Positions 17,347 to 27,472 are shown, numbered from the stretch's first letter. The stretch: 64,000 bases of DNA from Xanthobacteraceae bacterium (GCA_031291475.1 JARLIY010000024.1:18702-82701), one strand, 5' to 3'. A program made the numbers and translations. Notes: generated from the sequence alone by a model not told the origin.

Positions 17347-18093
17347 TTATCCCGCAAATGTCAGCCCCCCGCTGATGCTCAAAATCTGTCCGGTGACGTA
17401 ATCGGATCGCGAGCTGGCGAAAAACAGGATGGCGTCGGCGATCTCCTGTGGCTTGGCGAAACGGCGGAACGGAATGGACTTGATGAAGGCTTCCCGCAGC
17501 TTTTCCGGGCGTGTCGCCAGCATCGGCGTGTCGGTGGGACCCGGGCACACGCAGTTGACGTTAATCGCGTGGCGCGCCACCTCGCGCGCGAGCGACTTAG
17601 TAAAGGCGATAGTGCCGCCCTTTGCGGCCGCATAAACGGTCTCGCCGCCGCTGCCGACGCGGCCGGCATCACTCGAGACATTGACGATCTTGCCTTTTCC
17701 GGCCGCGATCATGGGTGGCAGAAGCGCCTGCGTGAGATGCACGGGACCGCCGAGATTGACGGCGATGACGCGATCTATGTAGTCAGGCGAATTGTCGATG
17801 AACGGTTGGATGTCGCTCCAACCCGCCGCATTGACCAGAATATCAATGCGTGGATGCTTCGCGAGCATGGCTGCCGCTGAACTACGGATAGAGACTTGAT
17901 CGGCGAGATCGATTGCGACGAACTCCACCGCGAAGTTGGTTTGCCTCGCTTCATTTTTTACCTCGGCGCCTTTTCGTTCATCCACGTCGGCGCAGATGAC
18001 GGTTGCTCCGCAACGCGCGAATTCCATAACCGTCGCCTTGCCAATGCCGGAGGCGCCGCCGGTAACAATGGCCACCTTATCGCTTAAATTCAT
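17347..18093 (-). CDS. SDR dehydrogenase, BadH-like (2-hydroxycyclohexanecarboxyl-CoA dehydrogenase candidate)
   Basis: This is a 248-residue short-chain dehydrogenase. The NAD-binding TGGASGIGKAT is at residues 11-21, a VNAAGW segment near 88, the catalytic serine in NVSSDAGRVG and the YAAAKGG Tyr-Lys pair near 150. The C-terminal part (VCPGPTDTPML, then TGQILSISGGLT) is strikingly similar to R. palustris BadH as I remember it, including AGW and the final GGLT. I start at ATG 18093, which overlaps the upstream hydratase stop (ATGA); longer starts would run inside that gene. It should oxidise a 3-hydroxyacyl-CoA ring alcohol. Confidence 0.8.
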   Translation of the reverse strand: MNLSDKVAIVTGGASGIGKATVMEFARCGATVICADVDERKGAEVKNEARQTNFAVEFVAIDLADQVSIRSSAAAMLAKHPRIDILVNAAGWSDIQPFIDNSPDYIDRVIAVNLGGPVHLTQALLPPMIAAGKGKIVNVSSDAGRVGSGGETVYAAAKGGTIAFTKSLAREVARHAINVNCVCPGPTDTPMLATRPEKLREAFIKSIPFRRFAKPQEIADAILFFASSRSDYVTGQILSISGGLTFAG

Positions 18094-18887
18094 TGTCCCG
18101 CTCCTCTTTTCATTTCTCTCGAAGGTTCGGCCGAACCTGCGAGGAATGCTTGAACGCGCTGCCGCGTCTCGGCATCGTTCAGCAGCAGTCGAGTGAATTC
18201 CAATTCGTCGGTAAATCCGCCGCGATCTTTTTGACCGGCCGCCGCGATGCACGCCTTGCTGGCGGAAAGCGCCGCGGCCGGAAGGCTGGCGATGCCGCCG
18301 GCAATCTCGGTGGCACGTTGCGCCAGCTCGGCGCGCGGCACCGCCCAATGCACTACGCCAAGCTCGCTCGCGGTCCGACCATCGAGTATCTCAGCGCCGA
18401 GAATGAGCCGGGCGGCGACCGCAGGGCCGCATAACCGGGTGAGACGTTGCGTGCCGCCGGCGCCGGGAATCAATCCGAGCCGAACTTCCGGCAGCCCCAG
18501 CTTGGCTTCGGCCGCTGCGATCCGCAGATCGCACGCCAGAGCTAGCTCAAGTCCCCCGCCCATGGCCGCGCCGCCGATCTCGGCCAGCGTAATCAGCGCA
18601 AGCCGCTCAATCCGCGCATAAAGTCGTTGGATGCTCGCCACATAGGCATACATTTGGTCGGCGCCGTCACGCGCCGCCATGCGTGCGCGTATTTCTTTAA
18701 GATCGGCACCCGCACAGAATGCCTTCTGGTCCGAGCGGATATGCAAAACGGTACAACGCGGGCCATTGGCCAACTCGTCAAGTTTTCGGTCGAATGCCCG
18801 CACCCATTCTTCACTGATCGCATTCACCGGAGCGTGGCCCAGCGTCAGAATGGTTACGGCGCCGTCGGCGTTCGTCAGAAACATCAT
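18090..18887 (-). CDS. Enoyl-CoA hydratase (BadK-like candidate)
   Basis: This 265-residue crotonase has both catalytic glutamates in place: GGAAMGGGLELALACD near 105-120 and LPEVRLGLIPGAGGTQRL near 132-149. The ADLKEI oxyanion segment is near 60. The start codon overlaps the upstream acyl-CoA dehydrogenase stop by one base. Between an acyl-CoA dehydrogenase and a BadH-like dehydrogenase it is well placed to hydrate cyclohex-1-ene-1-carboxyl-CoA, as BadK does, but a general beta-oxidation role cannot be excluded. Confidence 0.85.
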   Translation of the reverse strand: MMFLTNADGAVTILTLGHAPVNAISEEWVRAFDRKLDELANGPRCTVLHIRSDQKAFCAGADLKEIRARMAARDGADQMYAYVASIQRLYARIERLALITLAEIGGAAMGGGLELALACDLRIAAAEAKLGLPEVRLGLIPGAGGTQRLTRLCGPAVAARLILGAEILDGRTASELGVVHWAVPRAELAQRATEIAGGIASLPAAALSASKACIAAAGQKDRGGFTDELEFTRLLLNDAETRQRVQAFLAGSAEPSREMKRGAGQ

Positions 18888-20044
18888 CAGTTCCGCTTCT
18901 TTTTCTCTGCCTGGGCAACGAGCGCGCGGCTAATGACCAGCCGCTGAATATCATTCGTCCCCTCGTAGATCTTGCTCGCGCGCACAGCCCGAAAAATCCG
19001 CTCCACAGCGTAGTCGGTCATATAGCCGGCGCCGCCCAGCGTCTGAATTGCGTCGGAACAGATGCGCTCAGCCGCTTCGGTAGCGAACAACTTGGCCATC
19101 GATGCCTGTTTCAGGCATGGCAGGCCCTGACTTCGCAGGGCGGCGGCGTGCAGCACGAGCTGACGCGCGGCTTCGAGCTGTGTCGCCATATCGGAGAGGC
19201 GGAAGGCAACGGCTTGATGTTCGATGATCGCTTTGCCGAAACTTTTACGCTCTTGCGCGTAGTCGAGGGCAATCTCGTAGGCCGCGCGGGCCATGCCGAC
19301 GGCTTGCGCAGCGATGCCGATACGGCCGCCTTCCAGATTGGCAAGCGCGATACGGTAGCCTTGGCCTTCGGCTCCGAGCCGATTCTCCTCCGGCACGCGA
19401 AGCTCTTCGAAGTGAATTTCGCAGGTATCTGATGCGTGCTGCCCCATCTTGTTTTCGATGCGGCCAACGCGATAGCCGGATTGCTTGGTGTCAACAATGA
19501 AACAGCTGATGCCTTGTTTTCCCTGCCCGAGCTCCGTCGCAGCAAACACGAGCGCGATGTCAGCGTTCTTGCCCGAGGTGATGAACTGCTTTGTTCCGTT
19601 AAGAATGTAAGTTCCGTTTCGACGTTCGGCGCGGGTCCGAATCGCGCTGGCATCCGAGCCGCTCTGCGGTTCGGTAAGGCAGAAGGCGCTCAGCATCTCT
19701 CCGCGCGCCATTGGCCGCAAATACTTCTCCTTCTGTTCGGGCGTTCCGTACTCAACGAGCGGCATACAGCCGACGGAGTTATGGCCGCTCATGATTGTCG
19801 AGACTGCCCCGTCGCCCGCTGCGATTTCCTCCAGAGAAACAGCATATGTGACATAGTCCGTACCGGCTCCGTCCCATTCTGGAGGGACCGTCATTCCCAT
19901 GAATCCGAGCTTGCCCAGCTCGAGCAGCGCCACGCGCGGAAACATCGCCCGGCTGTCCCATTCGGCCGAATGGGGGGCCAAGGAGACCTTCGCGAATCTG
20001 CGCGCGGCGTCCCGAACCTGTTCCTGCTCTTCGGTCAGCAGCAT
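18887..20044 (-). CDS. Acyl-CoA dehydrogenase 1 (AliB-like candidate)
   Basis: This is a 385-residue FAD enzyme. Residues FCLTEPQSGSDASAIRT near 120 bind FAD, KQFITSGKNADIALVFA near 150 follows, and the C-terminal IYEGTNDIQRLVISRAL near 360 holds the usual catalytic glutamate. It follows the second dehydrogenase gene by five bases. In R. palustris AliB desaturates cyclohexanecarboxyl-CoA; this operon layout suggests the same, although short-chain or glutaryl-type acyl-CoAs are alternatives. Confidence 0.85.
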   Translation of the reverse strand: MLLTEEQEQVRDAARRFAKVSLAPHSAEWDSRAMFPRVALLELGKLGFMGMTVPPEWDGAGTDYVTYAVSLEEIAAGDGAVSTIMSGHNSVGCMPLVEYGTPEQKEKYLRPMARGEMLSAFCLTEPQSGSDASAIRTRAERRNGTYILNGTKQFITSGKNADIALVFAATELGQGKQGISCFIVDTKQSGYRVGRIENKMGQHASDTCEIHFEELRVPEENRLGAEGQGYRIALANLEGGRIGIAAQAVGMARAAYEIALDYAQERKSFGKAIIEHQAVAFRLSDMATQLEAARQLVLHAAALRSQGLPCLKQASMAKLFATEAAERICSDAIQTLGGAGYMTDYAVERIFRAVRASKIYEGTNDIQRLVISRALVAQAEKKKRN

Positions 20045-20049
20045 TGTTC

Positions 20050-21246
20050 CTACTCCGCTGCCAGACGGCGCGCGACGTCGTGCAGCTTTAGCAACTCCCG
20101 CGCCACGATCAGCTTTTGTACTTCGGTTGCCCCCTCATAGATTCGCAACGCGCGAATTTCGCGGTAAAGCGCCTCGACCTTGGTCCCGACACGCACGCCG
20201 TTCCCGCCGAAAATTTGCACTGCGCGATCGATCACGCGCTGCGCCATCTCGCTCGAAAACGCCTTCGCCGACGATGCCTCGCGCGCAATGCGTGCCGCGC
20301 CGCGATCCTTTTCCCAAGCGGCGCGGTAGACCAGTAATGCCGCGGCATCGATATCGATGGCGCTGTCAGCCAGCGCCGCCTGCGTGAGCTGCAGATCCGC
20401 CAACGGCGCGCCGAACAAGTTGCGCGTTGCCGCGCGGTCAATCATTTCATCGAAAGCGCGACGTGCCAGCCCGAGCGCGGCAGCGGCGACGGTGGAGCGG
20501 AAGATATCGAGCGTCGCCATCGCGACCTTGAAGCCTTCGCCTCCGCCGCCGAGACGATTTGCCAGCGGGACGCGGCAGCCGGTGAAACGAATTGTCGCGA
20601 GCGGGTGTGGAGCGATGACGTCAATGCGGCCGGCAATCTCAAGACCGGGAGTCCCGGCATCGACGATGAAACTGGAAAGACCCTTTACACCGGGACCTTC
20701 ACCGGTTCGCGCGAACACCACGTAATGGTCCGCGATCCCTCCATTGGAGATCCAGGTTTTGATTCCATCGAGCCGGACATGCGCGGGGCCGTCATTCACG
20801 GCGGTCGTCGCAAGCGCGCCGACGTCGGACCCCGCTTCCGGTTCCGAGAGCGCAAACGCCGCGATATGACGCCCGTCGCGCACCGGCGGCAGATATTTTG
20901 CTTTTACTTTATCGCTGCCGAAAAGCGATATCGAGCCGGTGCCGAGGCCCTGCATGGCGAAGGCAAAATCGGCGAGGCTGTCGTGCCATGAAAGAATCTC
21001 GCGAGCGACGCACAGCGTGCGAACGTCGAGTTTTTCCCACAGCCCGCCGTTTTTTGCCGGCACGACGGCTTTAAGCCAGCCCGCTTCGCCCAAAGCACGA
21101 ACGAGGGATCGGCAGGAACGATCCACATTTGAGTGATCGATGTATTTGCCGACCTCCCGGCTAGCCCAGTCGGCGAGCACCGGGCCAAATTGCCTGTGTG
21201 CGTCGCTGAAAAAGGGCCATGCAAGATGAGAAAGCGGCGGCATCAT
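20050..21246 (-). CDS. Acyl-CoA dehydrogenase 2
   Basis: This 398-residue acyl-CoA dehydrogenase has [17 protein letters not shown] near 135, a [19 protein letters not shown] block near 160 and [17 protein letters not shown] near the C-terminus. I start at 21246 (ATGATG), which overlaps the ligase stop as ATGA; longer readings run into the ligase. It is clearly diverged from dehydrogenase 1, so the two are unlikely to be simple duplicates with the same substrate. One may act on the saturated ring and the other later in beta-oxidation. Confidence 0.85.
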   Translation of the reverse strand: MMPPLSHLAWPFFSDAHRQFGPVLADWASREVGKYIDHSNVDRSCRSLVRALGEAGWLKAVVPAKNGGLWEKLDVRTLCVAREILSWHDSLADFAFAMQGLGTGSISLFGSDKVKAKYLPPVRDGRHIAAFALSEPEAGSDVGALATTAVNDGPAHVRLDGIKTWISNGGIADHYVVFARTGEGPGVKGLSSFIVDAGTPGLEIAGRIDVIAPHPLATIRFTGCRVPLANRLGGGGEGFKVAMATLDIFRSTVAAAALGLARRAFDEMIDRAATRNLFGAPLADLQLTQAALADSAIDIDAAALLVYRAAWEKDRGAARIAREASSAKAFSSEMAQRVIDRAVQIFGGNGVRVGTKVEALYREIRALRIYEGATEVQKLIVARELLKLHDVARRLAAE

Positions 21247-22814
21247 CGGTCTGCACCGTTCAGGTTGAGCCCAACGTCGCGCAGCATGAATCGCTGGATT
21301 TTTCCGGTCGCGGTCTTGGGCAGACTGTCGACAAATTCGATCCAGCGCGGATATTTCCAAGGACCGATGGACCGCTTGACGTGCACCTTGAGCTCTTCAT
21401 AGAGCGCGCGGCCCACGTCGTCCTCTCTGTGATCCCTGAGCACGACAAATGCTTTTGGCTTGATCAGACCGTTGGCATCTTCGGCAGGCACCACCGCGGC
21501 CTCGAGAACCAACGGGTGGCTAATCAATGCCTCTTCGACTTCGAAAGGCGACACCCAGATACCGCTGACCTTGAATATATCGTCGGTGCGACCACAATAA
21601 GTGTACACCCCGTCCGGGCGCCGCACATATTTGTCGCCGGTGCGGGTCCACTCGCCCACAAACGTGCGGCGCGATTTTTCGCGTTGATTCCAGTAGCCGG
21701 CGGCGGCCGATTCCCCGCGCACTAAAAGCTCGCCAATTTCATCGTCGGCGACGTCCTTTCCATCTTCATCGACCAGCCTGAGATCATAGCCCTCTATGGG
21801 CACGCCGGACGTGCCGTACTCCACGGCGTTCGGAAGGTTCGACAGAAACAGATGCCCCATCTCGGTCGAGCCGACGCCATTGACGATGTCGAGCCCAAAT
21901 CGTTGCTTCCAGGATTTACCGACATGGGCTGGCAATGGTTCGCCGGCGGAAACACAGATTCGCAGCCGACTGGAATTATTTTTCGGCTTGCACTCGGAAT
22001 CCGCAAGGATCGCGGCATACAGCGTCGGCACCGCAAAAAACATCGTAGGCTGATAACCCCGCAGCATCTCGAATACGGTCTGTGGAGTTGGTCGCTCGGG
22101 GTAGAAGACCGAGGTTGCTCCTACCCACATCGGACAGAAAATGGCGCTGCCCAAGCCATAGGAGAAAAACAACTTCGCGGCGGAAAACACGACATCATTT
22201 TCCTGATAGCCGATGCGGCGCTGGCCGGCATTTCGCGCCATGACCATCGGACTCGAGTGCACATGCATGGTACCTTTCGGCATCCCGGTGGTGCCGGACG
22301 AATAGAGCCAATAAGCAACATCATCGGCGCAGGTTCTGGCCGGGGCCGAGCCTTCATTCTCGGCCGCTAAAAGCGTCTCGAGCCGCGGCCCCGACGCCGG
22401 ACCACCGCCAACGACGACAATTGTCTTGAGATTGGGGAGCTCGGCCGCTGCCTCCTGAATTGCAGGCAGTAGTGCAGTCGAAACAAACACTGCCTTGGCT
22501 CGCGAATCCTCGAATAGGTAGCGATATTGGTCAACGGTCAACCGTGTATTGATGAGAACCGGAACAATGCCAGCCCGGATCGCTCCCCAGAACAGCACCG
22601 GAAACTCGACCGTATCGAGCAAAACGAGCGCGATGCGGTTTTCCGGCTCGATGCCCAAGCGTGCCAGCATTGGACCGATGCGCGCACTTGCATCGCGTAG
22701 CTCCCCGTACGTCAGATTGCGGGCGGGATCGATGAAAGCCGTCTTTGCACCACGGCCCTCGGCGACGTTTCGATCTACAAAATCGACCGCCGCATTGTAA
22801 TCGCGAAGCGACAT
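21243..22814 (-). CDS. Benzoate / 4-hydroxybenzoate-CoA ligase
   Basis: This is a 523-residue AMP-forming ligase close to BadA/HbaA. The P-loop-like [11 protein letters not shown] is at residues 171-181, the benzoate-CoA-ligase block [11 protein letters not shown] near 210, [14 protein letters not shown] near 315 and the C-terminal [10 protein letters not shown] near 505. The lysine in that last motif is the residue that GNAT enzymes acetylate in R. palustris BadA, HbaA and AliA. It heads a six-gene minus-strand operon and is divergent from 4-hydroxybenzoyl-CoA reductase, which favours 4-hydroxybenzoate as substrate. Benzoate or a cyclohexene carboxylate are alternatives. Confidence 0.88.
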   Translation of the reverse strand: MSLRDYNAAVDFVDRNVAEGRGAKTAFIDPARNLTYGELRDASARIGPMLARLGIEPENRIALVLLDTVEFPVLFWGAIRAGIVPVLINTRLTVDQYRYLFEDSRAKAVFVSTALLPAIQEAAAELPNLKTIVVVGGGPASGPRLETLLAAENEGSAPARTCADDVAYWLYSSGTTGMPKGTMHVHSSPMVMARNAGQRRIGYQENDVVFSAAKLFFSYGLGSAIFCPMWVGATSVFYPERPTPQTVFEMLRGYQPTMFFAVPTLYAAILADSECKPKNNSSRLRICVSAGEPLPAHVGKSWKQRFGLDIVNGVGSTEMGHLFLSNLPNAVEYGTSGVPIEGYDLRLVDEDGKDVADDEIGELLVRGESAAAGYWNQREKSRRTFVGEWTRTGDKYVRRPDGVYTYCGRTDDIFKVSGIWVSPFEVEEALISHPLVLEAAVVPAEDANGLIKPKAFVVLRDHREDDVGRALYEELKVHVKRSIGPWKYPRWIEFVDSLPKTATGKIQRFMLRDVGLNLNGADR

Positions 22815-22879
22815 AATCCCCCGCTCATGAACCGCTATCTCTTATTTCTATTGTTTACTGTTTAATCGCGGTCCAATCC

Positions 22880-22893
22880 TTGACTTCAGTCAA
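22880..22893. promoter_or_regulatory. FNR-type box between CoA ligase and hcrC
   Basis: TTGACttcaGTCAA is a perfect palindrome of the FNR type. It lies 66 bases from the ligase start and 93 from the hcrC start, so a single site could serve both divergent promoters at -41.5. Confidence 0.75.
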
Positions 22894-22985
22894 GGAGATG
22901 GCGCGGCAGTCGGTATTCACTGGCTTGATTTTTGTCATGGAAATTAGACGCCAAGCGGCGCAGTCTTTTTGCCTGGAGAGCCGAG

Positions 22986-23477
22986 ATGCATGCACCGGGC
23001 CCACAGCTGAAAAAACGTTTGCTAAGACTGAGGCTCAACGGACGGTGGCGTGAAGATGCTGTCGCCGAAGGCGCGTTACTTATCGACTATTTGCGCGACG
23101 TCGCACACCTCACTGGCGCGAAGAGCGGCTGTGATGGCGGCGAGTGTGGCGCATGTACGATTCTGCTCGATGGCGAAGCCGTGCCATCCTGCATTACGAT
23201 CGCGGTGCGCTGCGCCGGCCGCAGCGTTGAGACGATCGAAGGCATAGCGACTCAAGGTCGGATTAGCCGGCTGCAGCGGGCCTTTCATGAGAAGCTCGGC
23301 GCGCAATGCGGCTTCTGCACGCCGGGAATGATCATGGCAGCGGAGGCACTCCTGCGCCGCAATCCGACACCAACCGAGGGCGAAATACGGACCGCTTTGT
23401 CAGGAAATCTTTGTCGGTGTACCGGCTATGTGAAAATCATCGAGTCGGTCAAGGCGGCCGTGGGAGCAACGCCATGA
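22986..23477 (+). CDS. hcrC: 4-hydroxybenzoyl-CoA reductase, [2Fe-2S] subunit
   Basis: This 163-residue subunit carries two [2Fe-2S] clusters. The plant-type motif has Cys49, 54, 57 and 69 (CDGGECGAC plus a later Cys) and the second has CGFCTPG with LCRCTGY. It passes electrons from ferredoxin-type donors to the molybdenum subunit. I start at ATG 22986, since an upstream reading from 22932 adds an unrelated sequence. It overlaps hcrA by four bases (ATGA). Confidence 0.9.
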   Translation: MHAPGPQLKKRLLRLRLNGRWREDAVAEGALLIDYLRDVAHLTGAKSGCDGGECGACTILLDGEAVPSCITIAVRCAGRSVETIEGIATQGRISRLQRAFHEKLGAQCGFCTPGMIMAAEALLRRNPTPTEGEIRTALSGNLCRCTGYVKIIESVKAAVGATP

Positions 23478-25810
23478 CCGCTGAACTGATTACAGAAGGG
23501 GGCCTCACCCGCCGCGGCGTGCCGCTGATCGACGGCATCGAGAAGGTCACCGGTCGCGCACGCTACACGGCCGACCTCGACCACGTCGGCGCTCTTATCG
23601 GCCGCATCCTGCGAAGCCCGGTGAGCCACGGCGACATCGTTCGGTTGGATGTGTCCAAGGCGCGCGCGCTTGAGGGTGTGTTCGCGGTCGTGACCGGCGA
23701 CGATTGCCCGCACACCTACGGCGTCTTGCCGGTCGCCATGAACGAATATCCGATGGCGCGCCAACGCGTACGCTACCGTGGCGAACCGATCGCCGCGGTT
23801 GCGGCCATCGATGCTGAGACCGCCGAGCGCGCAATCGATCTGATCGAAATGGAGCTGCGCCCGCTGCCGGCATATTACACGTCAGAGGAAGCGCGCGCTC
23901 TAGGCGCGACGCTGCTGCACGACAACAAGCCCGGCAATATCGAACGTGAGGTTCATCACGGCTTCGGCGATTGGCAGCTAGGCTTCGCTAATGCGGATCT
24001 TGTCCGTGAGGAGAAAATCAGTTGTGCGGAGGTCAACCATGCGCAAATTGAACCGCACGCCTGCCTCATGGACTACGATCCAACTACTGAAAGGCTCACG
24101 GTCCAAACCGTTTCCCAGGTCGGCTATTACGTGCACCTCATGCTGGCGCGATGCCTCGAAATGGATTCTTCGCGAATCCGAATGGTGCAGCCGTTTATCG
24201 GCGGCGGTTTTGGCGCGCGCGTCGAAGTCCTCAATTTCGAGATCATCACCGCCCTTCTCGCTCGCGCCGCTACTGGGAAAGTGCTCATGCTTTTGAGCCG
24301 TGAGGAAACATTCCTGACCCATCGGGCGCGCCCGCAGACCGACATAAAACTACGACTGGGGATGCGGCGCGATGGCCGGATCACCGCCTGCGCTTGCGAA
24401 GTTGTCCAGCGGGGCGGCGCATATGCCGGTTACGGGATTGTAACGATCCTTTATGCCGGTGCGCTGTTGCAGGGCCTCTACGAGATTCCGGCGCTCAGAT
24501 ACGACGGATATCGGGTCTACGCCAATCTTCCGCCCTGTGGCGCCATGCGCGGTCATGGTGCGGTCGACACGCGTCATGCCTTCGAGTGCCTGCTCGACCG
24601 GATGGCGCGCGATCTCGGGCTCGATCCGTTCGCCGTGCGCCGCGCCAATCTCCTCCATGCACCGACCCGCACGCTGAATGACCTGATGGTCAATAGCTGT
24701 GGACTGGCGGAATGCCTCGACCGCGTTGAGCATGCCAGCGGATGGCGGGACCGCCTCGGCAAGCTGCCGAAAGGCAAGGGACTAGGCATGGCCTGCTCGC
24801 ACTACGTCAGCGGCGCGGCCAAGCCTATTCATTGGACCGGCGAGCCGCACGCGGTCGTCAATGTGCGGCTCGATTTCGATGGCGGCATAACCGCGCTCAC
24901 TGGTGCGGCCGATATCGGTCAAGGCTCGTCAACTATGGTGGCGATTGCGGTTTCGGAAACGCTCGGTGTGGCTCTGAATCGCGTGCGAGTCATTTCGGCA
25001 GATAGCGCACTAACGCCCAAGGATAATGGCGCCTATTCTTCGCGCATCACCTTCATGGTTGGCAGTGCCGCAATCGATGCGGCGAAGAAGCTCAAAGTTA
25101 TTCTCGTGGAGGCGGCGGCGCGCAAGCTCGAAGCTAGCCCTGACGATATCGAGGTGCTTGGCGAAACATTTCGCATCGGCAGCGGCACACAGGCGAGCCT
25201 TCCATTCGCTGAAGTAGTGAAAGTCGCGCTGGTCGATCGCGGCGCGATCACGGTCAGTGGAACGTTTACGTGCCCGCCCGAGGCACAGGGAGGGCGGCAC
25301 AAAGGTGGTGCCGTTGGCTCGACCATGGGCTTCAGTTATGCCGCCCAGGTCGTTGAGGCCAGCGTCGACGATGCGACGGGAATCGTCACCGTCGACAAGG
25401 TCTGGACTGCACTCGATTGCGGCCACGCCATCAATCCATTGGCTGTCGAAGGGCAGATCCAAGGATCGGTATGGATGGGGATGGGACAAGCGTTGTGCGA
25501 AGAAACCCGTTATCTCGAGGGCCTACCGGCGCACGCAAGCCTGCTTGAGTATCGCGTGCCGACCATCGCCGAATCCCCGCCGATCGAGGTTCATATCGTC
25601 GAAAGCCACGATCCATACGGGCCGTTCGGCGCCAAGGAAGCGAGCGAAGGCGCGCTGGGCGGTTTCGCACCAGCCCTGGTCAACGCAATCGCCAACGCCA
25701 TCGGGATCGATCTCAATGAACTGCCGGTGACACCTGACCGGGTCATGGAAGCGCTCATTCGGCGCCGGCGGCAGGCGAGGCTTGCCAGCAGCTTAAAGGC
25801 CGCATCATGA
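23474..25810 (+). CDS. hcrA: 4-hydroxybenzoyl-CoA reductase, molybdenum subunit
   Basis: This 778-residue subunit of the xanthine oxidase family removes the phenolic hydroxyl of 4-hydroxybenzoyl-CoA, giving benzoyl-CoA. Residues VTGRARYTADL near 30 begin the domain. The Moco segments follow as QPFIGGGFGAR, GAMRGHGAVDTRHAFE, ADIGQGSSTMVAIA and, near the C-terminus, GPFGAKEASEGALGG with the conserved glutamate. I start at 23474, overlapping the hcrC stop; the length agrees with Thauera HcrA (about 769). Identification rests on the hcrB signature as well as order C-A-B. Confidence 0.9.
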   Translation: MTAELITEGGLTRRGVPLIDGIEKVTGRARYTADLDHVGALIGRILRSPVSHGDIVRLDVSKARALEGVFAVVTGDDCPHTYGVLPVAMNEYPMARQRVRYRGEPIAAVAAIDAETAERAIDLIEMELRPLPAYYTSEEARALGATLLHDNKPGNIEREVHHGFGDWQLGFANADLVREEKISCAEVNHAQIEPHACLMDYDPTTERLTVQTVSQVGYYVHLMLARCLEMDSSRIRMVQPFIGGGFGARVEVLNFEIITALLARAATGKVLMLLSREETFLTHRARPQTDIKLRLGMRRDGRITACACEVVQRGGAYAGYGIVTILYAGALLQGLYEIPALRYDGYRVYANLPPCGAMRGHGAVDTRHAFECLLDRMARDLGLDPFAVRRANLLHAPTRTLNDLMVNSCGLAECLDRVEHASGWRDRLGKLPKGKGLGMACSHYVSGAAKPIHWTGEPHAVVNVRLDFDGGITALTGAADIGQGSSTMVAIAVSETLGVALNRVRVISADSALTPKDNGAYSSRITFMVGSAAIDAAKKLKVILVEAAARKLEASPDDIEVLGETFRIGSGTQASLPFAEVVKVALVDRGAITVSGTFTCPPEAQGGRHKGGAVGSTMGFSYAAQVVEASVDDATGIVTVDKVWTALDCGHAINPLAVEGQIQGSVWMGMGQALCEETRYLEGLPAHASLLEYRVPTIAESPPIEVHIVESHDPYGPFGAKEASEGALGGFAPALVNAIANAIGIDLNELPVTPDRVMEALIRRRRQARLASSLKAAS

Positions 25811-26787
25811 TCGCACCGTCTGATTTCCGTCTAGCCCAGCCGGGCACCATCAAAGAGGCAATAGCCGCGCTTGTATCGCATCCCGGCAGCCGCTTCGTCG
25901 CGGGCGGAACCGATCTAATCGTAAACATGCGGCGTGGCATTAGCCGCCCCAATTTGTTGGTCGATCTTTCCGGTATCGACGAACTGAACAAGATCAAAAC
26001 CAACGGACACGGAGCGACGATTGGGGCGGGTGTAAAAATCGCCACACTTGCGCGCAACGAAGCGATCGCAAGCAAATATCGGGCACTCGCGCAAGCCAGC
26101 GAGGCGATTGCCGGACCTGGTCACCGCAACATGGGGACGATTGGCGGAAATTTGTGCCTCGATACCCGCTGCATCTACTACAATCAAAGCGAATGGTGGC
26201 GGAACGCAAACGCATATTGTCTAAAGAATCGTGGCGATGTTTGTCATGTTGCCCCACAGGGACAGCGCTGCCACGCCGCCTACAGCGGCGATCTTGCGCC
26301 CGCTTTGCTCGTCCTTGGCGCCGAAATTGACATCGCCGGCACACAAGACGATCGCCGAATTCCCCTGAGCGAGCTTTATGTGGAAGACGGCAAAGCGCAT
26401 CTCGCTTTGGCTGACGGCGAACTCATCGTGGCCGTCCACTTGCCTGCAGAGCCTCCCTCGTCAGCTTATGCAAAAATTCGGGTGCGGGGGGCAATTGATT
26501 TTCCGTTGGCGGGCGTCGCGGTTGCGTTTGCGGCGGTCGGTACCAGCATCGGTTCGCTTCGCATCGCACTGACGGGCACGAATTCCCGGCCGTTCCTTAT
26601 CGCCGGAACGGATGACTTTGCCGGGCGATCAATAGACGAAAAACTGTTGCAAGAGATCGATCGGCTTGTGCAGAAGCAAGTCCAGCCCATGCGAACCACG
26701 ATTACATCCGCCAATTATCGCCGGGTCGCGGCCGCTGCGCTTGCCCGGCGTCTGACCGCGATGCTATTCGCCGAATGCACGGCTTGA
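25807..26787 (+). CDS. hcrB: 4-hydroxybenzoyl-CoA reductase, FAD subunit with extra [4Fe-4S] loop
   Basis: This is a 326-residue FAD subunit. FAD-binding segments are VAGGTDLIVNMRRG near 31-44 and GTIGGNLCLD near 110-119. The loop from 117 to 155 carries Cys117, 122, 138, 146 and 155 (LCLDTRC, AYCLKNRGDVC, GQRC). This extra [4Fe-4S] loop is what sets 4-hydroxybenzoyl-CoA reductase apart from other xanthine oxidase family members and is the best evidence for the function of the whole hcrCAB set. It overlaps hcrA by four bases. Confidence 0.92.
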   Translation: MIAPSDFRLAQPGTIKEAIAALVSHPGSRFVAGGTDLIVNMRRGISRPNLLVDLSGIDELNKIKTNGHGATIGAGVKIATLARNEAIASKYRALAQASEAIAGPGHRNMGTIGGNLCLDTRCIYYNQSEWWRNANAYCLKNRGDVCHVAPQGQRCHAAYSGDLAPALLVLGAEIDIAGTQDDRRIPLSELYVEDGKAHLALADGELIVAVHLPAEPPSSAYAKIRVRGAIDFPLAGVAVAFAAVGTSIGSLRIALTGTNSRPFLIAGTDDFAGRSIDEKLLQEIDRLVQKQVQPMRTTITSANYRRVAAAALARRLTAMLFAECTA

Positions 26788-27035
26788 GCCTGTTTCAGGC
26801 AGCGCTTCAACCGCGCATTCCCCTGATGAGGCATTGATTTGCGCAAAGCTCACGCCGATTCAGATGTAGCATCAGAACCCTATCCCGCATCGAGCGTCCG
26901 GTGATGGCGACAAGGTTGCCAAGCTCGATTTCGATCGCCACCTCACGCTCCAGTTCCGCGGGCCCGTGATTCCTCCGATGCCGGATTGTTAGAGTCGAAT
27001 TCGGTTTTGACGAATGGCAGTTCGCGTTTACTTCC

Positions 27036-27437
27036 TTAGCCGGGAATAACGGCGGTTGCTTCCAGTTCGATTTTTGCCGGGGTATCGAGAAGATCGGCAA
27101 CAAAAATCATGCTCATCGCGGGGTAATAGCTTCCCATCAGCGACTTCCAGATGCGCCCGAGATCGTGCCGGCCCGCAAGATAGGCGGGCTTGTCGATACA
27201 GAATGCCGTTAGTCGGCAAATGTGGCTCGGCATTCCACCTGCCTGCGCGAGAACGGCCAATACGTTCTTGAGCGCTTGCTCGAATTGCGGAACGAGTTGC
27301 TCACTATGGAAATGCTGGTTGGTATCCCAACCAACCTGCCCGGCAATAAAGACAATGCGGCCCGCCGCCACGCTGATGCCGTTGGCATAGCCGATCGGCG
27401 GCAGCCAAGCGGGCGGATGAAGAATCTGCAATGACAT
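27036..27437 (-). CDS. RidA/YjgF-family protein
   Basis: This is a 133-residue member of the Rid family, usually a trimeric deaminase of reactive enamines and imines. It has GRIVFIAGQVGWD near residue 30, a FEQALKNVLAVLAQAGG helix near 55, and a YYPAMSMIFVADL strand near 100. The usual catalytic arginine near the C-terminus (R-x-E in IEIE/IE-type ends) is not obvious (AKIELEATAVIP), so it may be a non-RidA subgroup. It is 35 bases downstream of the Crp/Fnr gene on the same strand. Confidence 0.82.
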   Translation of the reverse strand: MSLQILHPPAWLPPIGYANGISVAAGRIVFIAGQVGWDTNQHFHSEQLVPQFEQALKNVLAVLAQAGGMPSHICRLTAFCIDKPAYLAGRHDLGRIWKSLMGSYYPAMSMIFVADLLDTPAKIELEATAVIPG

Positions 27438-27472
27438 TCGGAGGCCCCTTCGTGACTGCATGTGGCTTGGCG

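Noticed and set aside
21246..21360. N-terminal extension of acyl-CoA dehydrogenase 2 to 21360
   Set aside because: It would overlap the ligase C-terminus in another frame; ATG 21246 gives the usual ATGA junction.
26788..26800. GCCTG-TTT-CAGGC hairpin after hcrB
   Set aside because: Short stem without a T-run; the same short palindrome also occurs inside a coding region near 19107.
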